A DNA stretch of 64,000 bases from Nocardiopsis ganjiahuensis DSM 45031 (GTDB taxonomy: Bacteria > Actinomycetota > Actinomycetes > Streptosporangiales > Streptosporangiaceae). Below are positions 16,206 through 25,769 of this stretch, one piece after another (positions within the stretch are counted from its first letter, which is position 1; every line of letters begins with the position of its first letter). The notes beneath the pieces are model-generated. The model ran no database searches, was not told the origin of the DNA, and was given only the letters and a program-made list of their open reading frames with translations. Location of the stretch: positions 496,001-560,000 of the forward strand of contig NZ_ANBA01000002.1 of NCBI RefSeq assembly GCF_000341085.1, given 5' to 3'. A program made the position numbers and the translations under genes.

Positions 16206-16871
16206 TCAGTCCTCTTCGTCCCGGGGCGCCAGGACCTGGTTCAGGAAAGGGCTGGGTGCTCCGAACGGGGGTTCCAGGGCGACGCCGCCGTCACGCAGGT
16301 CGCGCAGGTCCCGCAGGGAGTTGATCTCGCACATCAGCATGCCGGTGTCCGGGGAGGCGAAGACCAGCCACAGCCAGTGGGCGAGCGCCTCACCGGCGTA
16401 GGCAGCCCTGTCCTTGCCGACGTCCAGGTTCCACAGGGCCATCTCGTGCCCGTCGAACCGCACCTTGGCGTCGGGCGGGCCGGAGTCGAACCCGTTGCCG
16501 GGGTCGGGGCCCTCCAGCCCGGCGATGCGCGCGCCGAGTCCGATGCCCGGGTCCTCCGCGACGATGACGGCCTCGCCGACACCGCCGAGGGGGTTCGGCC
16601 CGGACAGGGCCACGGCCACGGCCAGGGTTCCGCTGCGTTCGTCCCCGACCTCGGAGAAGCCGGTGACCACCCACCCCGTCGGCAGCGGCCACGGTATCCA
16701 CACCGGGACCTCGGCCTGCGGCAGGACGGTGTCGAGCGTGGCCGTACTCGGGGCGCGTACCCCCTGAAGGGGCGCTACCGGTCCGTGGGCGTCACACTGC
16801 CACGCGCTGGTCCACAGCCCCGGGGGCTGGGCCGCGCGCCCGCAACGTGGACACGAGGGCTCGGATTTCAT
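16206..16871 (-). CDS. DUF6758-like zinc-ribbon protein
   Basis: A 221-residue protein beginning with a likely zinc ribbon (CPRCG, then WQCDAHG about 13 residues later). It is followed by VPVWIPWPLPTGW, GLGARIAGLEG and, near the end, LRDLRD repeats. The layout matches the actinobacterial DUF6758 family, which often neighbours a PHP gene as here. Function unknown. The ATG at 16871 is the natural start, since the CPRCG motif begins within eight residues. Confidence 0.75.
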   Translation of the reverse strand: MKSEPSCPRCGRAAQPPGLWTSAWQCDAHGPVAPLQGVRAPSTATLDTVLPQAEVPVWIPWPLPTGWVVTGFSEVGDERSGTLAVAVALSGPNPLGGVGEAVIVAEDPGIGLGARIAGLEGPDPGNGFDSGPPDAKVRFDGHEMALWNLDVGKDRAAYAGEALAHWLWLVFASPDTGMLMCEINSLRDLRDLRDGGVALEPPFGAPSPFLNQVLAPRDEED

Positions 16872-16914
16872 GTTCTACGGGTCTACCCGAGAGGCATTCG
16901 GCGAAAACGCAGAA

Positions 16915-16942
16915 TGGGCGGGGTGCGATGGCACCCCGCCCA
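16915..16942 (-). terminator. Terminator of typA
   Basis: A perfect 12-bp stem (TGGGCGGGGTGC at 16915-16926 with 16931-16942) and a GATG loop, followed on the minus strand by a T-rich stretch. It lies 42 bases beyond the typA stop. Confidence 0.85.
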
Positions 16943-16983
16943 CTCACGGGTCCGTCAGGGCCGCGCGGCCCCGTCCGGATGTC

Positions 16984-18876
16984 CTACTGCGACTGGCGCT
17001 TCTTGTTCGCGGTGATCCGGCCGCGCTCCTTCTGGTCCAGGATGACCTTGCGGATGCGCACGTTCTCGGGGGTCACCTCGACGCACTCGTCCTCGCGGCA
17101 GAACTCCAGGGCCTGCTCGAGGGAGAGCTTGCGCGGCGGCACCAGGCGGACGAGCTCGTCGCCGGTGGCCGAACGCATGTTGGTGAGCTTCTTCTCCTTG
17201 GTGATGTTGACGTCCATGTCGTCGGCGCGCGAGTTCTCGCCGACGATCATGCCCTCGTACACCTCGGTGGTCGGCTCGACGAACAGCGTGCCGCGCTCCT
17301 GGAGGTTGAACATCGCGAACGCGACGGCCACACCGGCGCGGTCGGCGACCAGGGAGCCGTTCGGACGCGAGCGGATGTCACCGAACCAGGGCTCGAACTT
17401 CTCGAACACGTGGTTGGCGATACCGGTGCCGCGGGTCTCGGTGAGGAACTCGGTACGGAAGCCGATGAGTCCGCGGGAGGGCACCAGCCAGTCCATGCGC
17501 ACCCAGCCGGTGCCGTGGTTGACCATGTTCTCCATGCGGCCCTTGCGGACGCTGAGCAGCTGGGTGATGGCACCCATGTACTCCTCGGGGGCGTCCACGG
17601 TGAGGCGCTCGACCGGCTCGTGCACCTTGCCGTCGACGATGCGGGTGACCACCTGCGGCTTGCCGACGGTCAGCTCGTAGCCCTCGCGGCGCATCTGCTC
17701 GACCAGGATGGCCAGCGCGAGCTCACCGCGGCCCTGGACCTCCCAGGTGTCGGGGCGCTCGGTGGGCAGCACGCGCAGGGAGACGTTGCCGACGAGCTCC
17801 TTCTCCAGGCGGTCCTTGACCAGGCGGGCCGTGACCTTGGAGCCCTTCACCTTGCCGACCAGCGGCGAGTTGTTGGTGCCGATGGTCATGGAGATGGCGG
17901 GCTCGTCCACCTTGATGAGCGGCAGAGCGACCGGGTTCTCGGGGTCGGCGAGGGTCTCGCCGATCATGATGTCCTCGATACCGGCGATGGCCGCGATGTC
18001 ACCGGGGCCGGCCTTCTCCGCGGGCTTGCGCTCCAGGCCCTCGGTCATGAGCAGCTCGGTGATCTTGACCTGCTGGATGCTGCCGTCGGTACGGATCCAC
18101 GCGACCTGCTGGCCCTTGCGGAGCTCGCCCTCCTGGACCCGGACCAGGGCCAGACGGCCGAGGAACGGGGAGGCGTCGAGGTTGGTGACGTGGGCCTGGA
18201 GCGACGCGCCCGGGGTGTACACCGGGGCCGGGATGGTGTCCAGGATCGTGCTGAACAGCGGAACGAGGTTGTCGTTCTCGGGCACGGTGCCGTTGGCGGG
18301 GCGCTCCAGGGAGGCCTTGCCGTCACGGGCGCACGTGTAGACGATCGGGAACTCGATCTGCGACTCGTCGGCGTCCAGGTCCATGAACAGCTCGTAGGTG
18401 TCGTCCACGACCTCGGCGATCCGGCTGTCGGGCCGGTCGACCTTGTTGATGACGAGGATGACGGGGAGCTTGGCCTGGAGGGCCTTGCGGAGCACGAAGC
18501 GGGTCTGCGGGAGCGGGCCCTCGCTGGCGTCGACGAGCAGGACGACACCGTCGACCATCGACAGGCCGCGCTCGACCTCACCGCCGAAGTCGGCGTGGCC
18601 GGGGGTGTCGATGATGTTGATGACCACGTCCTCGCCCTCGGGCGTGGTGTAGTGCACCGCCGTGTTCTTCGCGAGAATGGTGATGCCCTTCTCGCGCTCC
18701 AGGTCGTTGGAGTCCATCACACGGTCGTTGACGTCCTGGTTCTCTCGGAAGACACCGGACTGCCAGAGCATGGCGTCAACGAGGGTCGTCTTGCCGTGGT
18801 CGACGTGAGCCACGATGGCGACGTTGCGCAGGTCACTGCGGCGTGCGGAGCCCTCGACGGGCGTAGCGCTGGACAT
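16984..18876 (-). CDS. typA: TypA/BipA ribosome-associated GTPase
   Basis: A 630-residue translational GTPase. The G1 motif AHVDHGKTT, the G2 region [21 protein letters not shown] and NKVD for guanine recognition are all present in the first 140 residues. They are followed by the EF-G-like domains and a TypA-specific C-terminal domain ending in basic residues. TypA acts in ribosome assembly and in growth under stress or cold. Full length for the family. The ATG at 18876 is in a good context, and the gene is bounded by a clear terminator. Confidence 0.95.
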   Translation of the reverse strand: MSSATPVEGSARRSDLRNVAIVAHVDHGKTTLVDAMLWQSGVFRENQDVNDRVMDSNDLEREKGITILAKNTAVHYTTPEGEDVVINIIDTPGHADFGGEVERGLSMVDGVVLLVDASEGPLPQTRFVLRKALQAKLPVILVINKVDRPDSRIAEVVDDTYELFMDLDADESQIEFPIVYTCARDGKASLERPANGTVPENDNLVPLFSTILDTIPAPVYTPGASLQAHVTNLDASPFLGRLALVRVQEGELRKGQQVAWIRTDGSIQQVKITELLMTEGLERKPAEKAGPGDIAAIAGIEDIMIGETLADPENPVALPLIKVDEPAISMTIGTNNSPLVGKVKGSKVTARLVKDRLEKELVGNVSLRVLPTERPDTWEVQGRGELALAILVEQMRREGYELTVGKPQVVTRIVDGKVHEPVERLTVDAPEEYMGAITQLLSVRKGRMENMVNHGTGWVRMDWLVPSRGLIGFRTEFLTETRGTGIANHVFEKFEPWFGDIRSRPNGSLVADRAGVAVAFAMFNLQERGTLFVEPTTEVYEGMIVGENSRADDMDVNITKEKKLTNMRSATGDELVRLVPPRKLSLEQALEFCREDECVEVTPENVRIRKVILDQKERGRITANKKRQSQ

Positions 18877-19044
18877 GCTTAAGTCTCGATCTCCTGTACT
18901 GGGTAGAGACCGCAGAGTGCCACGGCCCGTTGCCAGTTTATGCGGTCATAGTGGTCTGGTTGGGAAACGTACAGGTCACCCCGGTTAGTTTCGTCACCCC
19001 GAAGGCGCTGTGAACAGGGCTCCCCGTGTTTCCCGAAACCCGCC

Positions 19045-19473
19045 TCAGGCGGGACTCTCGTGCGTTCTGAGCAAGGGTTCGAGCGCTCCCAGAAAAGGGA
19101 CGTCGGCCGGCAGCCAGTCCAGTTCCCGCAGGTTGTCGGGGGTGACCCAACGGACCGCCAGGTGTTCCAGGGCGCGGGGCCGGCCGGACACGAGCTCGGC
19201 CCTCAGCAGGCGCAGTACGACCGGTCGGACGAGCCGGGCGGCGACCTCGGGCAGGGGGACGTCGTCCCCGATCTGTTCGAGGGGCCGAACGGTCACGCCC
19301 AGTTCCTCCCGGCACTCGCGGACGAGCGCGTCGGCGGAGGTCTCCCCCGGTTCGGTCTTGCCGCCGGGGAACTCCCACCGGCCGCGCACGGCCCGGGGTT
19401 CGGCGCGCTGGGCGGCGAGGACGTGTCCGTCCCGGATGATGGCGGCGCCCACCACGATCAGAGTCTGTCGCAC
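19045..19473 (-). CDS. MutT-like Nudix hydrolase
   Basis: A 142-residue Nudix protein with a complete Nudix box, GGKTEPGETSADALVRECRE followed by ELG, near residue 37. The preceding WEFPGG is the usual MutT/CTP-pyrophosphohydrolase context. It likely hydrolyses an oxidised or non-canonical nucleoside triphosphate. The GTG at 19473 lies 8 bases after a TAGGCT box, indicating a leaderless mRNA. Confidence 0.88.
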   Translation of the reverse strand: MRQTLIVVGAAIIRDGHVLAAQRAEPRAVRGRWEFPGGKTEPGETSADALVRECREELGVTVRPLEQIGDDVPLPEVAARLVRPVVLRLLRAELVSGRPRALEHLAVRWVTPDNLRELDWLPADVPFLGALEPLLRTHESPA

Positions 19474-19481
19474 GAGAACCC

Positions 19482-19487
19482 AGCCTA
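19482..19487 (-). promoter_or_regulatory. -10 box of the Nudix gene
   Basis: TAGGCT on the minus strand, 8 bases before the GTG at 19473. Confidence 0.5.
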
Positions 19488-19532
19488 GGCGGAGATTCCG
19501 GGGGGACGAACCCCGGATACCGGTGGGGTGAA

Positions 19533-19568
19533 CCCCGGGTGCCGGTCCGTTCGGGCCGGCACCCGGGG
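19533..19568 (-). terminator. Hairpin downstream of recD2
   Basis: A 13-bp perfect stem (CCCCGGGTGCCGG at 19533-19545 with 19556-19568) and a 10-base loop, about 200 bases past the recD2 stop and before the Nudix promoter. The rest of the 19474-19769 gap shows no gene. Confidence 0.6.
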
Positions 19569-19769
19569 CGCCGCCGCTCTCCGGGGGGAGTGGAAAGAGC
19601 GCCGGCTTCCGGGTTGGTCTCAGAAATCACCCGTTGGAAGATTCTCGCCAGGAAGAACAAGGTGACTGACCGAGAGCCTATGCACAGGTGAGGTCCCGTG
19701 GGGTGGAATCGGTGAAGGTTCCCGCACTTTCCGGGTCCCGAAACGGGCGCTCCGTGCACTTGGGAACAA

Positions 19770-22058
19770 TCAGGCGGGGCCTGCGGCGCGGGGGCCGTCG
19801 GAGGGTCCGGGGCGGGATTCCGCGAGGGGTCGGCGCAACCGGTGGGCGAGGGCGGTGTGCCGGCGCCCCGACGTGGCGTTGCGGACCGCCTGGGCCAGGG
19901 CCCTGCGGGAGCCGACCAGAACGACCAGCTTCTTCGCCCTGGTGATCGCGGTGTAGAGCAGGTTGCGCTGCAGCATCATCCAGGCCGATGTGGTGACCGG
20001 GACGACCACCGCGGGGTACTCGCTGCCCTGGGAGCGGTGCACGGTGATGGCGTAGGCGTGGGTGAGCTCGTCGAGTTCGGCGAAGTCGTAGCTGATCTCC
20101 TCGTCCTCGTCGGTGCGCACGGACACCTCCTGGGCCACCTGGTCGATGCCGGTGACCACCCCGAGGGTGCCGTTGAAGACCCCGTTCTCACCCTTGTCGT
20201 AGTTGTTGCGGATCTGGGTGACCTTGTCCCCGACCCGGAAGACGCGGCCGCCGAACCTGCGCTCGGGGATCTGGTCGCCGGGCGGGGTCACCGCCTCCTG
20301 GAGCGCTGAGTTGAGGTTGGCAGCCCCGGCGGGGCCGCCCTTCATCGGGGTGAGGACCTGGACGTCGCGGCGCGGGTCGAGCCCGAAGCGGCGGGGGATG
20401 CGCCGGGCGACCACGTCCACGGTCATCCGGGCGGCGTCCTCGGCCTCGTCGCAGGGGAAGAGGAAGAAGTCGGACAGCCCCTGGAGCTGGAGCGGCTCCC
20501 CCTGGTTGACCCGGTGCGCGTTGGTGACCACGCCGGACTGCTGGGCCTGGCGGAACACGTGGGTCAGCCGCACGTTGGGGATGGGCGAGCCCTCGTCCAG
20601 CAGGTCGCGCAGGACCTGCCCGGCCCCCACGGACGGCAGCTGGTCGACGTCGCCGACGAACAGCAGGTGCGCCCCGGGCGGGACCGCCTTGACCAGCTTG
20701 TTGGCGAGGATCAGGTCGAGCATGGAGGCCTCGTCGACCACGAGGAGGTCGCAGTCGAGCGGGTTGTCCCGGTCGTGCGCGGCCTCGCCGCCCGGGCGGA
20801 GTTCGAGGAGGCGGTGCACGGTGGAGGCCTCGAAGCCGGTGAGCTCGGTGAGGCGCTTGGCCGCGCGACCGGTGGGGGCGGCCAGGATGATCTTCGCGTC
20901 CTTGACCATCGCCATGGTGACGATGGAGGCGACCGTGAAGGACTTGCCGCAGCCGGGGCCGCCGGTGAGCACGCACACCTTCTGGGACAGGGCCTCACGG
21001 ACCGCCCGCTGCTGGGCCTCGGCGAGCGAGGAGCCGGTGCGCCGGTCGAGCCACTCCAGGGCGGCGGGCCAGTCGACGTCGGCGAAGGCGGGCATGCGCT
21101 CCTCGGGGGTCTCCAGCAGGGAGCGCAGGCCCGCGGCCAGGCCCAGTTCGGCGCGGTGGAAGGGGAGCAGGTAGACCGCCCGGACCAGTTCCCCCTCGGG
21201 CCCCGGGACGGTCTCCCGGGCGACCCCCTCGGCGGCGACCAGTTCGGCCAGGCACTCGATGACCAGGCCCGCCTCCACCTGGAGGATCTTCACGGCGGCC
21301 GAGATGAGCCGCTCCTCGGGCAGGTAGCAGTGACCGTCGTTGCCGGACTCCGAGAGGGTGAACTGGATACCCGCCATGACCCGCTGAGGGCTGTCGTGCG
21401 GGATGCCGACCGCCTGGGCGATGGTGTCGGCGGTCTTGAAGCCGATCCCCCACACCTCCGAGGCCAGCCGGTAGGGCTCCTTCTGGACCACCTCGACGGA
21501 GGCGTCCCCGTACCGCTTGTAGATGCGCACCGCCAGCGAGGTGGTGACCTGGACGCCCTGGAGGAAGACCATGACCTCCTTGATGGCCTTCTGCTCCTCC
21601 CAGGCGTCGGCGATGAGCTTGGTGCGCTTGGGGCCCAGGCCGGGGACCTCGACGAGCCGCCCGGGTTCCTCCTCGATGACCTCCAGGGCGTCGGTGCCGA
21701 AGTACTCGACGATCCGCTCGGCCATCTTGGGGCCGATGCCCTTGATCAGCCCGGAGCCGAGGTAGCGGCGGATGCCCTGCACCGTGGCCGGCAACACGGT
21801 GGTGTAGTCGTCCACGTGGAACTGGCGGCCGTACTGGGGGTGTGAGCCCCAGCGGCCGCGCAGGCGCAGCGCCTCGCCCGGCTGGACGCCCAGCAGGGAG
21901 CCGACCACCGTGAGCAGGTCGCTGCCGCCGCGCCCGGTGTCGACCTTGGCGACGGTGTAGCCGGTCTCCTCGTTGGCGTAGGTGACCCGTTCCAGGACGC
22001 CCTGGACCACCGCACCCTTGGGCGCGTCGGGCTTCGAGGGGCCGGATGGGGTGGGCAC
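19770..22058 (-). CDS. recD2: RecD2-type ATP-dependent DNA helicase
   Basis: A 762-residue superfamily 1B helicase of the RecD2 class. It has an N-terminal OB-like domain (about 15-95), a helix-hairpin-helix region (GSGLIKGIGPKMAERI and VPGLGPKR), then the motor with Walker A GGPGCGKS, APTGRAAKRL, VVDEASMLD and GDVDQLPSVGAG. The C-terminal UvrD_C_2-like block contains AYAITVHRSQGSEYP. RecD2 unwinds 5'-to-3' and acts alone in organisms that use AdnAB or AddAB, not RecBCD. The start is GTG at 22058, 19 bases after the YjbR gene, so an operon is likely. Confidence 0.93.
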   Translation of the reverse strand: MPTPSGPSKPDAPKGAVVQGVLERVTYANEETGYTVAKVDTGRGGSDLLTVVGSLLGVQPGEALRLRGRWGSHPQYGRQFHVDDYTTVLPATVQGIRRYLGSGLIKGIGPKMAERIVEYFGTDALEVIEEEPGRLVEVPGLGPKRTKLIADAWEEQKAIKEVMVFLQGVQVTTSLAVRIYKRYGDASVEVVQKEPYRLASEVWGIGFKTADTIAQAVGIPHDSPQRVMAGIQFTLSESGNDGHCYLPEERLISAAVKILQVEAGLVIECLAELVAAEGVARETVPGPEGELVRAVYLLPFHRAELGLAAGLRSLLETPEERMPAFADVDWPAALEWLDRRTGSSLAEAQQRAVREALSQKVCVLTGGPGCGKSFTVASIVTMAMVKDAKIILAAPTGRAAKRLTELTGFEASTVHRLLELRPGGEAAHDRDNPLDCDLLVVDEASMLDLILANKLVKAVPPGAHLLFVGDVDQLPSVGAGQVLRDLLDEGSPIPNVRLTHVFRQAQQSGVVTNAHRVNQGEPLQLQGLSDFFLFPCDEAEDAARMTVDVVARRIPRRFGLDPRRDVQVLTPMKGGPAGAANLNSALQEAVTPPGDQIPERRFGGRVFRVGDKVTQIRNNYDKGENGVFNGTLGVVTGIDQVAQEVSVRTDEDEEISYDFAELDELTHAYAITVHRSQGSEYPAVVVPVTTSAWMMLQRNLLYTAITRAKKLVVLVGSRRALAQAVRNATSGRRHTALAHRLRRPLAESRPGPSDGPRAAGPA

Positions 22059-22077
22059 GGTGTACCGCCGTCCTCTC

Positions 22078-22491
22078 TCAGCTCTCCGCGCCGGTCTCGG
22101 CCGGGAGCTCCGGGGTGTCCTCCCCCAGGACCGCCAGCACCCGGTCCCGGTCCGCCCTGCGCAGGCTGCGGGCGACCAGGACGTAGGAGTGCCTGAGCAT
22201 CTCCACCAGCTCGTCGTCGGGCACGGAGCCGTCCAGCAGCACCGAGTTCCAGTGCCGCTTGTTCATGTGCCAGCCGGGGGTGACGGCCGGGAACTGCCCG
22301 CGCAGCTCCAGCGCGAGCTCGGGGTCGCACTTGAGGTTCACGGTGGCGGACTCCCCCTCCGCGCCCCCGGTGAGCAGGGCGAACATCTTCTGCCGCGCCA
22401 CCTTGTAGACCAGCGGTCCCGGGCCGAAGGGTTCGCTCTCCTCCGCCTCGGGAAACCACAGGGCCGCGTCGATGAACTGTTCCGGTGTCAT
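22078..22491 (-). CDS. YjbR/MmcQ-family protein
   Basis: A 137-residue protein of the MmcQ/YjbR family (CyaY-like fold, possible DNA-binding). Typical motifs are AALWFPEAEESEPFG near the N terminus, the VNLKCDPELALELR strand, and GWHMNKRHWNSV near residue 75. The ATG at 22491 is preceded by GGGAGAGGT. It sits directly upstream of recD2. The biochemical role of the family is not established. Confidence 0.85.
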   Translation of the reverse strand: MTPEQFIDAALWFPEAEESEPFGPGPLVYKVARQKMFALLTGGAEGESATVNLKCDPELALELRGQFPAVTPGWHMNKRHWNSVLLDGSVPDDELVEMLRHSYVLVARSLRRADRDRVLAVLGEDTPELPAETGAES

Positions 22492-22572
22492 ACCTCTCCC
22501 CCGCCCGCGTCACCGCTACCGGTGCCGGCTTCGAGCGTGCCAGAAGACACCGACCTTCGGGAGCCCCGCCCT

Positions 22573-23439
22573 TCAACCTGTGGACGGCTCCCCCCGCCCG
22601 AGCGCCTCCAGTTCCCGGACCCGTGCCTCGGTGCGGGCCAGCGCGGGCAGCAGGTCGACCAGGCCCAGAACCCGCTCGTCGGGGTCGGTCCGGGCCTCGA
22701 TCTCCGCCCGGCGGAGGCTGTGCCGCGCCAGTTCACGGGCCAGCTCCCACTCCTGCCCGAGCAGCGCCGCCGGGTCCGGGGAGGCGTCGACCGCCCGCTG
22801 AGTCCTGAGCAGGAGTCCGCGGGCGACCGGATCGAGCGCCGCGGGGGCCAGGCAGCGCCTCGCGTACTTGCGCAGCACCGCGCCGGGGGCGCGGTCCCTT
22901 CTGGCCCGGCGGAAGCGCTCGACCCTGCCCAGGAGCACGGCCTCGCCCACGAGGACGAGCAGAACCATGGCCATCATCTGCGCACCGAACCACCCGAAAT
23001 ACCATTCGATCACGAGCGGAACGGCCGCCAGCAGCGTTATCGCGGTCAGGAGCGCGAGCCGGACGGAGGTCGGCAGCGGGTCTGCCCACCGGAACGCCCG
23101 CACACCCGACCTCAGCTGCTGCTCGGCCGCGCGGGCCTCCGCCAGCTCCTCCGGGGCCAGCTCGGACGAGTACGTGAGCCGGCCGCCCCCGCTCTCCGCG
23201 CCGTCCTCGGGCGCGGTCGCCAGCCGGTGGACCTCCCTCCCCCGATCGGTGAGCACGAGGTCGCCGTTCCCGTCGTGGGCGGCCACGCCTTCACGGATGA
23301 GCACCTCGCCGACCGTCCCGTCCGGCACGAACGGGGCCAGCCGCCCCTGCCCGCCGGGGAGCGGGAAGGCCCCGCGAACCGCGCGCAGCAGCCAGGGGCT
23401 CAGGTCGACGGTGTGCCCGCCCTCCAGAACCAGCTTCAC
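22573..23439 (-). CDS. Membrane protein, paralogue of the upstream gene
   Basis: A 288-residue protein with a soluble N-terminal region (about 1-125), two closely spaced hydrophobic helices (LALLTAITLLAAVPLVIEW and MMAMVLLVLVGEAVLLG) and a charged helical C terminus. It opens with MKLVLEGGHTVDLSPWLLR, closely similar to the start of the upstream gene. Both also share a GLLL(R/D)T motif followed by a QEWxLA or TEWSLA segment. The GTG start overlaps the upstream stop as GTGA, so the two are translationally coupled. Family not recognised. Confidence 0.6.
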   Translation of the reverse strand: MKLVLEGGHTVDLSPWLLRAVRGAFPLPGGQGRLAPFVPDGTVGEVLIREGVAAHDGNGDLVLTDRGREVHRLATAPEDGAESGGGRLTYSSELAPEELAEARAAEQQLRSGVRAFRWADPLPTSVRLALLTAITLLAAVPLVIEWYFGWFGAQMMAMVLLVLVGEAVLLGRVERFRRARRDRAPGAVLRKYARRCLAPAALDPVARGLLLRTQRAVDASPDPAALLGQEWELARELARHSLRRAEIEARTDPDERVLGLVDLLPALARTEARVRELEALGRGEPSTG

Positions 23440-24518
23440 GCGGCTCCCCCGCCTTCGGCGGCCAGGCGCAGGGCGAGCTCCTGGGCTCTCACGAGGGCGT
23501 CGAGACCGTCGTCGGGCGGTCCGTGCCCGGCCGTCTCCGCGGCGATGCCCTCCAGTTCCCGGGCGGTGCGGCGCTCCCTCTCCTCGATCTCGGCGGCGCG
23601 CACGGTGGCCGCGTACCGTTCCAGGACCCGGACCCGCTCCGCGGTGCGGTCGACGTCCTCGGCCAGCGCCCTCCGGGCCCGGTCGGCGGCCTCGCGGCTG
23701 CGTGCGCCCTCGGCGGGCACGGAGGCGATCCGTTCACGGGTGCGGGTCTGACGCAGGAGGTCCTGGGCCAGCGACCACTCCGTGTCGGTGAGGACCACCC
23801 GGTTGCGCGCCGTGTCCAGGAGGAGTCCCTCACCGTGCAGGGGTGAGCCGAGCACGGCGTCCACGGAGCGCTGGGCGCGACCGAGCAGGTCCGCGGCGGG
23901 GGCGTCCAGGCGGTCACCGGTGACGTGGTGGTCGGCCAGGCCGGTGACGAGCCGTTCGGGGTCGTCCTCCGCTTCCTTGCGGAGCCTGCGCTCGCCGAGC
24001 AGGGAGGCGGTCCCCACGGCCGCGACCGAGACCGTGCCCACGGCCAGCCCCAGCGGCACCGTCATGCTCGGGACGACCGCCCACAGCAGGAGGCACCAGG
24101 CGGCCGTGTAGAGCGCCAGGGCCGCGGTCCCGGGGCCCTCGCGGTGTTCGACCGCCCAGGCGGGACGGCCGTCGGGGCGGCGTCCGTTGAGGGCCGAGGC
24201 CAGCCGACGGGTGGACTCGGGGCCCAGGGCCGGGTCGATCGTGGCGCGTCCCGGACCGGCTGGCTCTTCGGAGGTCTCAGGGGCTTCCGACGCCGTGAGC
24301 CGATCCCGGACCAGCATCCCCCGGGCGGTGAGGACCGGCAGGCCCGTGGTCTCGGGGGCGACGAGGCCCCAGCGGATCAGGTCGGCCTCGGTCGTGGCGG
24401 TCAGCAGGCTGGGACGCCAGGCGTCCGTGCTGCCGGGGAACAGGGTGGCCTGTTCGAGAGAGCGGATCATCGCGGGGGTCAGGTGGACGGTCTCCCCGGA
24501 GGGGAGCGTGAGCTTCAT
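23436..24518 (-). CDS. Membrane protein, first of a paralogous pair
   Basis: A 360-residue protein with a soluble N-terminal domain (about 1-140, beginning MKLTLPSGETVHLTPAMIR), two hydrophobic helices (ALALYTAAWCLLLWAVV and VPLGLAVGTVSVAAVG), and a long Arg/Glu-rich, probably coiled C terminus. The ATG at 24518 is chosen because GAGGA precedes it; the frame stays open upstream but only as antisense to the kinase gene. It is divergent from the Ser/Thr kinase gene 160 bases away. No family recognised; the pairing suggests a heteromeric membrane complex. Confidence 0.6.
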   Translation of the reverse strand: MKLTLPSGETVHLTPAMIRSLEQATLFPGSTDAWRPSLLTATTEADLIRWGLVAPETTGLPVLTARGMLVRDRLTASEAPETSEEPAGPGRATIDPALGPESTRRLASALNGRRPDGRPAWAVEHREGPGTAALALYTAAWCLLLWAVVPSMTVPLGLAVGTVSVAAVGTASLLGERRLRKEAEDDPERLVTGLADHHVTGDRLDAPAADLLGRAQRSVDAVLGSPLHGEGLLLDTARNRVVLTDTEWSLAQDLLRQTRTRERIASVPAEGARSREAADRARRALAEDVDRTAERVRVLERYAATVRAAEIEERERRTARELEGIAAETAGHGPPDDGLDALVRAQELALRLAAEGGGAA

Positions 24519-24677
24519 GGGGGTCCTCACAGCCGCTGCCAACGGGGACTTTATATCACCCTTAACGTCCGTTTTCCGGGGTCTCGGAAACAGAACGGCG
24601 GACGCGGGAACGGTGTGAACGGGAGGTCTGTGGATAAGATCCGGCACGACCCTCCCCCACTGCCGGTTGGAGTGCCC

Positions 24678-25769
24678 ATGAAGGCGCGCGGTGTACGCAG
24701 ACTCGCCCCGCTGGAGCCGGGGGACCCCGGCGAGATCGGGGGGCACCGGCTGCGGGGCCGGGTGGGGTCGGGCGGTATGGGCACGGTCTACGCCGCCGAC
24801 TCGCCCGGGGTGAACGGCTACCTGGCGGTGAAGGTGGTGCACCCGGAGCAGGCCGGCGACCAACGGTTCCGGGATCGGTTCGCGCACGAGGCGCGCCTGC
24901 TCGCGAAGGTCAACAGCCCCTCGGTGGCGCGGTTCGTACGCGCGGACGTGGGCGCCGAACTCCCGTGGATGATCACCGAGTACGTGCCCGGCCCGACCCT
25001 GCGCCACCATGTGGAGCGGTTCGGCCGGATGCGCGGAGGCATGCTGCTCGGGGTGGCGGTGGGCGTGGCCGAGGCCCTCCGGGGGATCCACTCTGCGGGG
25101 GTGGTGCACCGCGACCTCAAACCGAGCAACGTGGTGCTGTCCGGGCAGGGCCCGAAACTGCTGGACTTCGGAATCGCGCACGCCGTCGAGGACCCCGACC
25201 CCACGAAGTGGATCAGGCTGCGCCGGATGCGGCGGGCCTACCGGGACCTCAGGCTGCCCTCTCCGGACGCCCTGCCCGACGAGCGCCCCGCGCAGCAGCG
25301 CGACAAGCTGGGCACCCCGGGGTGGATCAGCCCCGAGCAGTACCAGCGCCAGCCCACCACACAGAGGTCCGACGTGTTCCTGTGGGGCGCCACGGTCGCC
25401 TTCGCCTCGGTGGCGCACGACCCGTTCGGGACGGCCGCGCCCAAGGAGATGGCCCGGCGGGTCATGTTCGAGGAGCCCGACCTCCAGCACCTGCCGAAGG
25501 GGCTGGAGGAGCTGGTGGAGGCGGCGATGAGCAAGGACCCCGACGACCGGCCCGACTCCGGGGAGCTGCTCCCCGCCCTCCTGGCCCTGGAGGGGCCGCG
25601 GGGCGGTGTCCGCTCCCCCTCGGAGCCGCCGGAGGGCACCGGGGCCCGGGCCGTACGCGGCCTGCTGGAGCGCCAGTGGACCAAGGTGGCGGTGCGGCCG
25701 CCCCTGCCCCCGAAGGAGGGCGGCCTCTTCGGCCGCGCCTCCGGGGGAGAGGATCAGAGCAGGCCGTAG
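24678..25769 (+). CDS. Soluble Ser/Thr protein kinase with enlarged activation loop
   Basis: A 363-residue Hanks-type kinase. It has the glycine loop GSGGMGTVY (30-38), the ATP-anchoring Lys52 in LAVKVV, catalytic HRDLKPSN (Asp146) and DFG (Asp163), and the GTPGWISPEQ segment near 212. No transmembrane helix follows the kinase domain; the C-terminal 50 residues are proline-rich. The stretch from DFG to SPEQ is about 25-30 residues longer than in PknB-like kinases and has a basic cluster (RLRRMRR). The ATG at 24678 has GGAG 5 bases upstream. Confidence 0.88.
   Translation: MKARGVRRLAPLEPGDPGEIGGHRLRGRVGSGGMGTVYAADSPGVNGYLAVKVVHPEQAGDQRFRDRFAHEARLLAKVNSPSVARFVRADVGAELPWMITEYVPGPTLRHHVERFGRMRGGMLLGVAVGVAEALRGIHSAGVVHRDLKPSNVVLSGQGPKLLDFGIAHAVEDPDPTKWIRLRRMRRAYRDLRLPSPDALPDERPAQQRDKLGTPGWISPEQYQRQPTTQRSDVFLWGATVAFASVAHDPFGTAAPKEMARRVMFEEPDLQHLPKGLEELVEAAMSKDPDDRPDSGELLPALLALEGPRGGVRSPSEPPEGTGARAVRGLLERQWTKVAVRPPLPPKEGGLFGRASGGEDQSRP

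Noticed and set aside
16870-18882. A 670-codon + strand frame antisense to typA
   Set aside because: Low-complexity Asp/Leu/Val-rich translation that mirrors the typA codon pattern; no motif or ribosome site.
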